Assembly: GCA_964424075.1 (NCBI GenBank)
Contig: CAYRGY010000002.1
Span: 73,366-137,365 of the forward strand
DNA length: 64,000 bases
DNA from: CAYRGY01 sp964424075
Lineage (GTDB): Bacteria; Patescibacteriota; Gracilibacteria; UBA1369
Direction: 5' to 3'
The position numbers and the translations under genes are program-made. A model generated the notes under the pieces. That model worked only from the letters and a program-made list of their open reading frames with translations. It did not search any database and was not told where the DNA came from. This document shows positions 33,828 to 41,774 of this stretch, one piece after another (the stretch's first letter is position 1; each line of letters starts with the position of its first letter).

Positions 33828-33858
33828 AATAAGATTTATTTACATATACAAAACAAAA

Positions 33859-36390
33859 ATGAAAAACAAAAAACTTATACTATTGATCGGCACAGTATTG
33901 ACTCTTAGCATGCTGATGCTAAGTTCTCTTATTGCTTATGCTGTACCTACAGGTGTCCCACCCGATGCCAATCGGCCGAATGCTAAATTCAATAGTGTGG
34001 AAGTAGGCACAGATATTAATGTATTCGGAAGAATTGTAAATGCACCAAGTTGTAATATGCTTACAGATGGAGAAGTTACCACATTCACTGGTAACTGCGA
34101 CGCATTTGAAGAATGTAAAGCCGCGGGCGGTGATGTTGTTATTGAATCGCTAGGTCCTACTTTTATTAATCAAACCTGCTATCAACCTGCTGAAGTTTCT
34201 CACGCATTATTAATTCAGAATCAAGATGGCGCTCAACCAGTTGGTGCAGCCCTAGATGTAGAAGTGACTTCCGGTGGGGCGGCTACGATTGGTTCAAGTA
34301 CAAATAGCGCAACGGGAGATTATGCTATTGCGATGGGTAGTGATACTAAAGCTAGTGGTGCTAGATCAACCGCGATGGGTAGATCTACTACAGCCAGTGG
34401 TAATTATTCAACTGCGATGGGTTGGGCTACTAAAGCCAGTGGGGTTTATTCAACTGCGATGGGTATAAACACTACAGCCAGTGCTTATGGCTCAACTGCG
34501 ATGGGTGCTAGTACTACAGCCAGTAGTTCTTATTCAACTGCGATGGGTGCTAGTACTACAGCCAGTGGTTATCATTCAACTGCGATGGGTGCTAGTACTA
34601 CAGCCAGTAGTTCTTATTCAACTGCGATGGGTGCTAGTACTACAGCCAGTGGTAAGAATTCAACTGCGATGGGTAGTAGTACTACAGCCAGTGGTGAGAA
34701 GTCAATTGCGATGGGTTTTGAAACTACAGCCAGTGGTTATAATTCAACTGCGATGGGTTTCTATACTACAGCCAGTGGTAATAATTCAACTGCGATGGGT
34801 TTCTATACTAAAGCACAACCCTATGCATCTACCGTACTAGGCAGGTATAATATAATCAGTGGCACTACTGATAGCTGGGAAGATGATGAGCCCTTGTTTG
34901 TTATTGGAAATGGCGATTCTATGACACCTTCCAATGCCATGACCGTCCTAAAGAATGGTAATGTCGGAATCGGGACGACTGAGCCTGATGTAGCCCTGGA
35001 TGTAGAAGTGACTTCCAGTGGGGCGGCTACGATTGGTTCAAAGAAAAATAGCGCAACGGGAGATTATGCAATTGCGATGGGCGATGAGACTACAGCCAGT
35101 GGTAATACTTCAACTGCGATGGGTACTGCTACTACAGCCAGTGGTGCTTATTCAACTGCGATGAATTATGATTCTTTAGCCAGTGGGGATTATTCAACTG
35201 CGATGGGTGACAGTACTAAAGCCAGTGGTGAGAAGTCAACTGCGATGGGTGACAGTACTACAGCACAATCCTATGCATCTACCGTACTAGGCAGGTATAA
35301 TGTAATCAGTGGCACTACTGATAGCTGGGAAGATGATGAGCCCTTGTTTGTTATTGGAAATGGAACTTCTACGACACGTTCCAATGCCATGACCGTCCTA
35401 AAGAATGGTAATGTGGGGATTGGGACGAGTTCGCCTTCATATGATCTTCATGTTGAGGGCTCAGCATATGTTAACGGTAGTACGTCCCTTATTTACATGA
35501 ACACTTATGGTGTTACTTCGCCTTTTTGTGACTACTGGGGCTCTTGTCCTGCAAATGGCATTGGGAATGCGATAACTGCTAGTTCCAGTACACAAAATAA
35601 TGATTCTGTTGGAATACATGCTGGGGCTGCAAATTCAAATGGTTATGACGCTGTGGGAGTATATGCAAATGGCTATGCATCTGGTGGTGGGTACGGTTAC
35701 GGAATATATTCAGCAGGTAGTTTGGCAGGTGGCTACTTCAAGGATAGTGTTGGCAGCACCTCCGAGGTTCTTGTTGCTTATGGGGGTTACGGGATATTAG
35801 CAAAGGGAGTAGGTAGCTTTAGTGGCAATTTGTCGACCAGTTCAAACTTGTATGTAAACAATAGTAGAATATATACGAATAATGGAGACTTGGTTTTTGC
35901 ACCTAACAATAACAATAGTGCTCGTTTTTACGTTACAGACGAAGGAATGTTTACAATAGTGGGAAATAATGGATTATGGTTAGTTAACTCTGGTTACGCT
36001 GGTAAACCAGGGGGTGGAACATGGACGAATTCATCGGATATCCGATTAAAAGACATTCATGGCGATTATGTAAAAGGTTTGGATGCGATTATGAAGTTGA
36101 ATCCCGTTAAATTTAATTATAAGGCAGACAACCTAAAAAAACTCCCCTCAGATAAAGAATATATCGGGTTCATTGCTCAGGAAGTTCAGCCTGCTTTCCC
36201 TGAAGCAATATCTCAGGACACGGATGGTTATCTTAATTTTGATATGCATTCCATTAATGTAGCCATGGTTAACGCAATTCAGGAACTCAAAGCTGAAAAG
36301 GATGCCGAGATCGCCAGCCTCAAGGCCGATAACGCGGCTATGAAGCAGGTACTTTGCCAGAACTTTCCGGAAACAGCACTTTGCAAATAA
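33859..36390 (+). CDS. Secreted fibre-like protein: YadA-type head repeats and C-terminal S74 chaperone domain
   Basis: This 843-residue protein has a signal peptide (1-28). P-P-D-A-N-R-P-N-A-K-F-N-S-V-E follows and is shared with the protein at 37729-39450. Two blocks of 14-residue YadA-head-like repeats (S-T-A-M-G-x-x-T-x-A-S-G) contain about 12 and 5 units. A beta-rich region with V-G-I-G-T-x-x-P motifs comes next. The last about 120 residues are a peptidase S74 (intramolecular chaperone) domain starting S-S-D-I-R-L-K-D, with the Ser-Lys dyad and G-F-I-A-Q-E-V-Q-P, then a coiled coil. S74 domains drive trimerisation of phage fibres and then cut themselves off before the Ser. A trimeric cell-surface fibre is inferred. 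Confidence 0.85.
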   Translation: MKNKKLILLIGTVLTLSMLMLSSLIAYAVPTGVPPDANRPNAKFNSVEVGTDINVFGRIVNAPSCNMLTDGEVTTFTGNCDAFEECKAAGGDVVIESLGPTFINQTCYQPAEVSHALLIQNQDGAQPVGAALDVEVTSGGAATIGSSTNSATGDYAIAMGSDTKASGARSTAMGRSTTASGNYSTAMGWATKASGVYSTAMGINTTASAYGSTAMGASTTASSSYSTAMGASTTASGYHSTAMGASTTASSSYSTAMGASTTASGKNSTAMGSSTTASGEKSIAMGFETTASGYNSTAMGFYTTASGNNSTAMGFYTKAQPYASTVLGRYNIISGTTDSWEDDEPLFVIGNGDSMTPSNAMTVLKNGNVGIGTTEPDVALDVEVTSSGAATIGSKKNSATGDYAIAMGDETTASGNTSTAMGTATTASGAYSTAMNYDSLASGDYSTAMGDSTKASGEKSTAMGDSTTAQSYASTVLGRYNVISGTTDSWEDDEPLFVIGNGTSTTRSNAMTVLKNGNVGIGTSSPSYDLHVEGSAYVNGSTSLIYMNTYGVTSPFCDYWGSCPANGIGNAITASSSTQNNDSVGIHAGAANSNGYDAVGVYANGYASGGGYGYGIYSAGSLAGGYFKDSVGSTSEVLVAYGGYGILAKGVGSFSGNLSTSSNLYVNNSRIYTNNGDLVFAPNNNNSARFYVTDEGMFTIVGNNGLWLVNSGYAGKPGGGTWTNSSDIRLKDIHGDYVKGLDAIMKLNPVKFNYKADNLKKLPSDKEYIGFIAQEVQPAFPEAISQDTDGYLNFDMHSINVAMVNAIQELKAEKDAEIASLKADNAAMKQVLCQNFPETALCK
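34249..35435 (+). repeat. Internal segmental duplication with in-frame 42-bp repeats
   Basis: Segment 34249-34985 and segment 34993-35435 begin and end almost identically (GCCCTAGATGTAGAAGTGAC versus GCCCTGGATGTAGAAGTGAC; and a long shared 3' part including a GGCAGGTATAATNTAATCAG stretch). They differ mainly in the number of 42-bp units encoding the head repeats (about 12 and 5). Unit loss or gain keeps the frame. Confidence 0.85.
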
Positions 36391-36432
36391 TACTTTAATT
36401 TATTAACTCAATTCGAAAATAACCAAGTAATT

Positions 36433-37212
36433 ATGAAAAAAACTATTCAAATCAGCACTCTTTTTACCTTGAGCCTAGTGCTGTTGACCGCTTGCAGTAA
36501 TTTTTCCATGGATGAAAAACCATCCGCCCAGAAGCCTGGTATAGAAAAGGTGGCTGAACAGGCCGAAGACGCCGGTGTGCAACCCGAGGCTGTTGAACCT
36601 GATATTGAAGATCCTTTTGCCGCTCGTTTTGATAAGGAAATCGATTGCGGAATGTTAAAAGATGAGCAGGCTCGCACGGATTGTAAATTTCAGGTGATGG
36701 ACATGGTCGCACAGCAAATTTATTCTGAAGCGGTTCGTTATTTTGACCTGAAAACCTGCGCCAAATTACCGACTACTTTCATGGAACGATGTGAACGGCA
36801 AATCAAGGATGCCGGGGTCAAGGGGCCAATTTCCGATGCCGAAATGGCGCTATACCGTGACGCGCTTCAGCCCAAGTATCCTGAGCCTGTGGAAGGTGTT
36901 GAACCTGAAATTGAGCCCGTTCCTACTTTCGATAAGACCAAATGCAGTCAGTTGACGACACCCGGTTATCGTGAATACTGTGAAAAAGGTGTCAATGAAC
37001 GAGTGGCTCGTTACGAACTGGAAACCATCTTCCGTGGTGGCGATTCCAGCAAGTGCGCCACTTTGCAGGATGAGCGTGTAAAGACCGAGTGTGAGATGTT
37101 CTTTGGTATTTTTGAACCACCATTGCCAGAGGAGGAGGTAATACCTGTAGAAACTGAGGAGCTTGTTGTTCCTGCGCCGGAGGATATCGAAGAAGCTCCG
37201 GTTGCTGAATAG
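36433..37212 (+). CDS. Predicted lipoprotein with four paired-Cys repeats
   Basis: This 259-residue protein has a signal peptide and lipobox L-T-A-C (Cys21). It contains four copies of a helix-type motif with two cysteines 11-12 positions apart: C-G-M-L...T-D-C, C-A-K-L...E-R-C, C-S-Q-L...E-Y-C and C-A-T-L...T-E-C. This suggests stacked disulfide-pinned helical hairpins. The C-terminus is a Pro/Glu/Val-rich acidic tail. It starts 42 bases after the S74 protein with no promoter in between, so it is probably cotranscribed and may help anchor or fold that protein. The family is unrecognised. Confidence 0.8.
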   Translation: MKKTIQISTLFTLSLVLLTACSNFSMDEKPSAQKPGIEKVAEQAEDAGVQPEAVEPDIEDPFAARFDKEIDCGMLKDEQARTDCKFQVMDMVAQQIYSEAVRYFDLKTCAKLPTTFMERCERQIKDAGVKGPISDAEMALYRDALQPKYPEPVEGVEPEIEPVPTFDKTKCSQLTTPGYREYCEKGVNERVARYELETIFRGGDSSKCATLQDERVKTECEMFFGIFEPPLPEEEVIPVETEELVVPAPEDIEEAPVAE

Positions 37213-37265
37213 TTGTTTTTTCTTTTAAATTGATGTTATCAATTAACACTTAATTTAGATTTATC

Positions 37266-37657
37266 ATGCGTCATTTCTTTAATAAACATTCTGCCTGACA
37301 CATTGTGCTTATTATCTGGCTCGTTTTGGCAACTGCCTATGTTGCTTACGGCGAATACAACCGTCTGAATGTCTATGTGGCTCAGCGGGCTTACAACCAG
37401 GGTATCACTGATTCAGTGGTTCAATTGATGAACCGGTCAGGGTGGAACCTTACAATGTAGCGGTGTTTGTTACTGGACCACCGATGCTGTTGTACTGCAA
37501 TAACAAAAAAAAGAATGCCAAAACGGTTACTAATGCCCCTTCTGACAACACTGATACCGTTTATACCAAGCCCATTCTAGAGACCTGTGGCTACTGTAAA
37601 GCCGGTTATTTTGATTCTATGCTAGATAGGTGTTTATTTCAAACTTTTATTCAATAA
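37266..37657 (+). pseudogene. Decayed small membrane-protein gene
   Basis: The gap 37213-37728 contains a broken gene. From ATG 37266 the frame has a TGA at codon 11, then continues through a membrane helix (V-L-I-I-W-L-V-L-A-T-A-Y-V-A-Y) and A-Q-R-A-Y-N-Q-G-I-T-D-S-V-V-Q-L. It stops at 37460. The sense then continues in another frame from about 37442 (E-P-Y-N-V-A-V-F-V-T-G...L-Y-C-N-N) to 37657. One nonsense mutation and one frameshift are needed to join the parts. UGA is a normal stop in all neighbours, so readthrough by recoding is unlikely. The intact form would be a small membrane-anchored protein. Confidence 0.6.
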
Positions 37658-37675
37658 TTGAAACTCCCCGAAATT

Positions 37676-37703
37676 TTGACTAATAGGAATTTTTAGATAT
37701 AAT
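37676..37703 (+). promoter_or_regulatory. Promoter of the second S74-protein gene
   Basis: TTGACT (37676-37681), a 16-base spacer and consensus TATAAT (37698-37703) lie 25 bases before the ATG at 37729. Confidence 0.65.
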
Positions 37704-37728
37704 CTATTAAAAGATTAACAAATATAAA

Positions 37729-39450
37729 ATGAAAATAAAGCTCCTCCATTCCCTCCTAATTGCAGTGCTAATTGTATCAATCGGCTATTCGGCGTTGGCG
37801 CAGACAGGCCCTACTGCGACTCCTCCCGATGACAATCGGCCGAATGCTAAATTTAATAGTGTGGAACTCCCCAATACTGAATTCGGGATAGGATTCAATG
37901 AAAGTCCGGATGGTAGTGATCGGACCGGGGAAGGTGCTCAGGTGTATTTGTATTCAAGTCCTAATAGTTCTACTGCTAATAAATTCAATTCTGCAGTTGA
38001 TGACTCTATTGCTTGGTATCTTGATTTCTTGGTGTTTGAAAAGACTGACGCGAACGGGAATGATCCGGATGGAGGTTTTCTGTTTGTGAATAAAGGAATT
38101 GATAATATCGCTCAAATAGCCTTGCGTATTTTTGGCAGCGGGTCAGTGCGATTTTATAATACAGACGGTGAACCGAGCGTGACAGTCTATAATAATGGGG
38201 AATTTCGTGTTCATAATGCTGACACAATTTCGGCTAAAGCTACTCATTTTAATTATCAAGGATCATCTCCTCATGGGAATTATTTGAGGGGAAATACTTA
38301 TTTAGCTGATGATGGGAGCAAAGTAGGAATCGGGACGAATGAGCCTGAGGCAAAATTGCATGTATCGGGTGGAATAAAATCTGAAGATAGTATTGCCTTA
38401 AATCCGACTGATTTTGGACTTCCAAGTGATGAAACTCTGTCACTGGATGGGAATCTAAGTTTCGATATAAATAATGGTTTAACAAGCGATAGTTACATGA
38501 GTCTAAACGGATCCAAATTTTTAGAGTTGCCTTTTATGCTGTCATCAAGCGTTGGCATGTTTATTACCAATGCAGATACTTCATTTGTAGAAATGTTTAA
38601 AAATGATTTTAACTTTGATGACCAGGCATATATCTATATGTCTCATGATAGTAGCGAAGTTGAAATTGGAGGATACACTTCTATCACGACAGTAAATAAA
38701 AGTTCTGGACTGGATATTGTTATGCTTGATGGAGATGATAGTTTTACCGAACCCCAAGCCTTGACCATTAATAAAAATACAAAGGAGGGCTCTAAATCTT
38801 ACGCTCGTACATTCAGTGTTTCTGAGAATGGTAATATTCAAGGGGGCAGCTTTCATGGAGACACTGATGAACGGGGGCAACCGGCCATTAAAATTGTAGG
38901 AATTAGTAATGAAGATTCCGCCTCAGCCGGTAAAACTAATAGCTTTGAAGAGAGGAGGGGCTTGCTGCAAATCGGTGCACTTTATCAGGATCATCTGATC
39001 CTAGATAATAATGAGATTCAAGCCAGAAGGGCTGACACTGGTAATGCTGCGCATTTATACCTTAATTATGATGGAGGGGATGTTACTATCGGAAGCTATA
39101 CTTCCCAAATAAACATCAAGGGAACTCAGTATACCCCTTCTGATTCAAGTCTCAAGCACAATCTGGCTTCAATTGAACCAGTGCTGAAACTTTTAGCTAA
39201 GCTTCGTCCAATTACTTTCAATTGGATTGAAGATCAAAGTGAAAAGCTCCATTATGGTTTGATCGCTCAAGAAGTTGAAACTGTTTTGCCTGAACTGGTC
39301 GATACTGATTCATCTGGTCTGAAAAGTGTTAATTATCAGGAAATGATTCCTATTTTGCTGCAGGCAATCAATGAGCTGAATCAACAAAATTTAGAGCTAC
39401 AAGGTAAAGTTGAAAAACTGGAGATCAGAATTTCCAAATTGGAGCAATAG
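37729..39450 (+). CDS. Secreted fibre-like protein with C-terminal S74 chaperone domain
   Basis: This 573-residue protein has a signal peptide (1-24, ending A-L-A). P-P-D-D-N-R-P-N-A-K-F-N-S-V-E follows, nearly the same as in the protein at 33859. The middle is a beta-rich shaft with V-G-I-G-T-N-E-P-E-A-K-L-H-V. The C-terminal S74 domain starts P-S-D-S-S-L-K-H-N-L (Ser-Lys dyad kept) and continues with R-P-I-T-F-N-W and G-L-I-A-Q-E-V-E-T-V-L-P-E-L. It ends in a leucine-heptad coiled coil (V-E-K-L-E-I-R-I-S-K-L-E). There are no YadA-type repeats. It is presumably a second trimeric surface fibre with its own promoter. Confidence 0.83.
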   Translation: MKIKLLHSLLIAVLIVSIGYSALAQTGPTATPPDDNRPNAKFNSVELPNTEFGIGFNESPDGSDRTGEGAQVYLYSSPNSSTANKFNSAVDDSIAWYLDFLVFEKTDANGNDPDGGFLFVNKGIDNIAQIALRIFGSGSVRFYNTDGEPSVTVYNNGEFRVHNADTISAKATHFNYQGSSPHGNYLRGNTYLADDGSKVGIGTNEPEAKLHVSGGIKSEDSIALNPTDFGLPSDETLSLDGNLSFDINNGLTSDSYMSLNGSKFLELPFMLSSSVGMFITNADTSFVEMFKNDFNFDDQAYIYMSHDSSEVEIGGYTSITTVNKSSGLDIVMLDGDDSFTEPQALTINKNTKEGSKSYARTFSVSENGNIQGGSFHGDTDERGQPAIKIVGISNEDSASAGKTNSFEERRGLLQIGALYQDHLILDNNEIQARRADTGNAAHLYLNYDGGDVTIGSYTSQINIKGTQYTPSDSSLKHNLASIEPVLKLLAKLRPITFNWIEDQSEKLHYGLIAQEVETVLPELVDTDSSGLKSVNYQEMIPILLQAINELNQQNLELQGKVEKLEIRISKLEQ

Positions 39451-39453
39451 TTC

Positions 39454-39768
39454 TTATTCCTCCTCACTTGAACCCTGACTTCTTTGAATGATTTCTTCTT
39501 CAGAAATGATAGAGTAATCTAAAGTTTCATTAGTGGGTGGTAGTATCCGGTCAATCACAAGACCGTCTGTCTGAACAGGTTGGCTTGGCTGCTTTGTCTC
39601 AGACTCAAGAATGGTAATTCCAGCTTCGACTTTGCTTTGACCAGATATCTCGAATTGATCAGTCTGCATTTTTGAAGAATTTTGTGAGGCGGGACTTGTG
39701 TAATTCTGACAAGCTGTTAGCAAAACAGTTATAGACAACATAGCAAAAACGGTGCTGAGTTTTGACAT
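39454..39768 (-). CDS. Small predicted lipoprotein
   Basis: This 104-residue protein has a signal peptide and lipobox L-T-A-C (Cys20). The rest is Ser/Thr/Gln/Glu-rich without obvious domains or further cysteines, and ends in S-S-E-E-E. It is convergent with the second S74 gene, three bases apart. Function unknown. Confidence 0.7.
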   Translation of the reverse strand: MSKLSTVFAMLSITVLLTACQNYTSPASQNSSKMQTDQFEISGQSKVEAGITILESETKQPSQPVQTDGLVIDRILPPTNETLDYSIISEEEIIQRSQGSSEEE

Positions 39769-39791
39769 ATTTAGGTGGTTATTATCTTTGA

Positions 39792-40385
39792 TTACAATCC
39801 CAATGACTTTCTGATCTCATCAGCTTTATCTTGATCTTCTTCTTTTTTGACTGACTGAGTTTGTTCCATTTCCAAGTCCATCCAATCCTGATAATGCTGT
39901 TTGGCCAGCTTCTCAAGTTGTGGAACATGCTTTATAGAAAGTTGTGAAAATTTGAATTTCTCCTCTTCAAAAATGCGAATTAATTCGTCAATCTGCTCTT
40001 GTCTTAGTTTAGGTATGGATTCAATGATGCGCTTTTTCTCGTCCTTACTAAGAGAAATTGAGCCGGCGAGCAGACGCAAAAACTTTTCAGTATCAAAATT
40101 GAGCTGATGATCAGGTACGTTAACTTTAAGTTCAGGTGGCAACATGGTGCCAAGCTGAAAATTAGCCGGCGTTTTGTCTTCCTCTTCCTCCTGTGGAGGG
40201 GCAGCTGCAGGAGCTGCAGGCTGTGCCGGCGGCGGAGTTGGTGCTGCAGGAGCTGCAGGCTGAGCCGGCGGTGGAGTTGGTTCCGCAGGGGCTGCAGGCT
40301 GTGCCGGCGGCGGAGTTGGTGGTTGTGACTGAGGATTTGGATCCTGAGGCGCCGGTGGATTCGGCTGATTTCCTTGGTCTTGCAT
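39792..40385 (-). CDS. Pro/Ala-rich protein with charged helical C-terminus
   Basis: In this 197-residue protein residues about 8-65 are repeats of P-P-P-A-Q-P-A-A-P-A, then an E-E-E-E-D stretch. A mostly helical, charged domain follows (about 75-197) with L-R-L-L-A-G-S-I-S-L-S-K-D-E-K and Q-I-D-E-L-I-R-I-F-E-E-E. No signal peptide is present. The same design (Pro/Ala head, helical Glu/Lys/Gln tail) is seen in the partial gene at the right edge, so a paralogous family is likely. Function unknown. Confidence 0.65.
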   Translation of the reverse strand: MQDQGNQPNPPAPQDPNPQSQPPTPPPAQPAAPAEPTPPPAQPAAPAAPTPPPAQPAAPAAAPPQEEEEDKTPANFQLGTMLPPELKVNVPDHQLNFDTEKFLRLLAGSISLSKDEKKRIIESIPKLRQEQIDELIRIFEEEKFKFSQLSIKHVPQLEKLAKQHYQDWMDLEMEQTQSVKKEEDQDKADEIRKSLGL

Positions 40386-40393
40386 ATTAGTTA

Positions 40394-41023
40394 TTAGTTA
40401 GTTCTTTTAAGAGTTTTGAGATAAGCATAAAGACTTAAGAGGCTAATAGCCCAAAAGATCGATACAAGAATTGTATCAAAGTAAAGATAGTTTTGGAAAT
40501 TTATCGGCAAATCCATTTGAATTTTCTGTAGATTGGAAATGAAATTGCCCGGCAGAAAGAAGATGATCATGAAGAAATAGAACCATTTGTACTTCTCTGG
40601 CTCTCGGACAGCATGAAATAAAAGTAAACTTGACAATAATGCGAATGCTGCAGCGATCTCTAAAAGAAATACTGAAGCTATATCTTGCTGAAATGGCAAT
40701 GTGAAATATGGCTCAATCAGATTAACACTAGCAACAATGCCAATAAAAGTGATGACAGCAAAAATTAGATAATAAGCCCCAATTAAGAAAAAAGAGACTC
40801 GGGCAGGAATAAACCAAATTTTAAGAGTCTCGGCTTCCTTGATTCTTGATTTAGGTTTGGAAGCTTTGTTGGTCTTAGTCGATTTGGGAGATGTCTTCTT
40901 GGTAATTGCTTTCTTAAGTTTATTGATACGGCTTGTCTTTGCAGGCTTGGTCTTACTTAAACTGACAGTAGTGCTGATCTTACATTTGGGGGATTTCTGT
41001 TTGGAAGATTTTTTAGTGGGCAT
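40394..41023 (-). CDS. Four-helix membrane protein with Lys-rich N-terminus
   Basis: This 209-residue protein has residues 1-65 Lys/Ser/Thr-rich (K-K-S-S-K-Q-K, S-K-T-K-P-A-K-T) and probably disordered in the cytoplasm. About four membrane helices follow: F-F-L-I-G-A-Y-Y-L-I-F-A, V-F-L-L-E-I-A-A-A-F-A-L-L, F-Y-F-F-M-I-I-F-F-L-P and I-L-V-S-I-F-W-A-I-S-L-L. I recognise no family. It lies nine bases upstream of the Pro/Ala-rich gene and is probably in one transcript with it. Confidence 0.65.
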   Translation of the reverse strand: MPTKKSSKQKSPKCKISTTVSLSKTKPAKTSRINKLKKAITKKTSPKSTKTNKASKPKSRIKEAETLKIWFIPARVSFFLIGAYYLIFAVITFIGIVASVNLIEPYFTLPFQQDIASVFLLEIAAAFALLSSLLLFHAVREPEKYKWFYFFMIIFFLPGNFISNLQKIQMDLPINFQNYLYFDTILVSIFWAISLLSLYAYLKTLKRTN

Positions 41024-41102
41024 AGTTTATTTATTTTTTAACTTTACTTAATGCAGGTTTGTCAGGATTGTAGCAAATATAATTATTGTGTACTAGCGAA
41101 AA

Positions 41103-41774
41103 TTGAAGATTTATAAGGCATTTTTGGACATATTTTTCCCACTAAGATGTGTAAGTTGTGCAAAAGAAGCAAACTGGATGTGCAATGATTGTATTTTTGG
41201 TCTTAAATTAAAGCATATCCAAGAGTGTCCCTACTGTTACAAGGAAAGTGAACTGGGGAATTGTTGTGTGAATTGTAAAGGGGAAGGTAAAATTGATGGA
41301 CTTTTGGTAATGACAGATTATCACAAGGAGCATCCACTGATTGTTCTACTGCATCTGCTTAAATATGAATCATTTCTGACTACCAATGCAGCTATACGCT
41401 TGATTATGCAAAAATTCTTGATGATTAATCATATTAGCCTGACCGGTAACTTATGTCCTATTCCAATCAGTAAAAAGAAATTATGGAGAAGAGGTTTCAA
41501 TCAAACGGAAGTGTTATTAGATTCGTATACGCCTCTGCTTAAGCGGGTGATTGATCGTAAGGCTCAAATGACGCTGAATTACCAGCAAAGAAAGGTAAAT
41601 CTGCAGGGCGTGTTTGAGTATTCCGGCAAAAATCCTCCAAAAGAGGTCTGGCTTTTTGATGATGTTGCTACTACACTTTCTACCTTGGAAGAAGCGGCCA
41701 AAACACTTAAAATGGCAGGTGTCCAAACAGTGAAAGCTTTGGTTTTAGCACGTCAAAAAATCAACTATGACTAA
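41103..41774 (+). CDS. comF: ComF-family phosphoribosyltransferase
   Basis: This 223-residue protein has an N-terminal zinc-binding part (C-V-S-C, C-N-D-C, C-P-Y-C, C-V-N-C) and a PRTase domain with the motif V-W-L-F-D-D-V-A-T-T-L-S-T-L. The family takes part in DNA uptake competence in several bacteria. I see only a TTG start (41103) with the cysteines intact. It overlaps the glycosyltransferase gene by eight bases. Confidence 0.88.
   Translation: MKIYKAFLDIFFPLRCVSCAKEANWMCNDCIFGLKLKHIQECPYCYKESELGNCCVNCKGEGKIDGLLVMTDYHKEHPLIVLLHLLKYESFLTTNAAIRLIMQKFLMINHISLTGNLCPIPISKKKLWRRGFNQTEVLLDSYTPLLKRVIDRKAQMTLNYQQRKVNLQGVFEYSGKNPPKEVWLFDDVATTLSTLEEAAKTLKMAGVQTVKALVLARQKINYD

Noticed and set aside
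34300..34810. Regular repeats considered as a CRISPR array
   Set aside because: The units are contiguous, in frame and translate to YadA-like repeats; there are no spacers and no cas genes.
34274..34840. Alternative frames rich in L-R-W-V through the repeat region
   Set aside because: They are shifted readings of the 42-bp repeats coding for the head repeats of the S74 protein.
37266..37298. In-frame TGA as evidence for UGA recoding to Gly (SR1/Gracilibacteria code)
   Set aside because: Genes such as sufC and the 24095 hydrolase end with TGA at the expected lengths, and no other gene needs TGA readthrough. The same locus also has a frameshift, so it is a pseudogene.
40107..40390. Plus-strand frames opposite the Pro/Ala-rich gene
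   Set aside because: They are the antisense of Pro/Ala repeats with no independent support.
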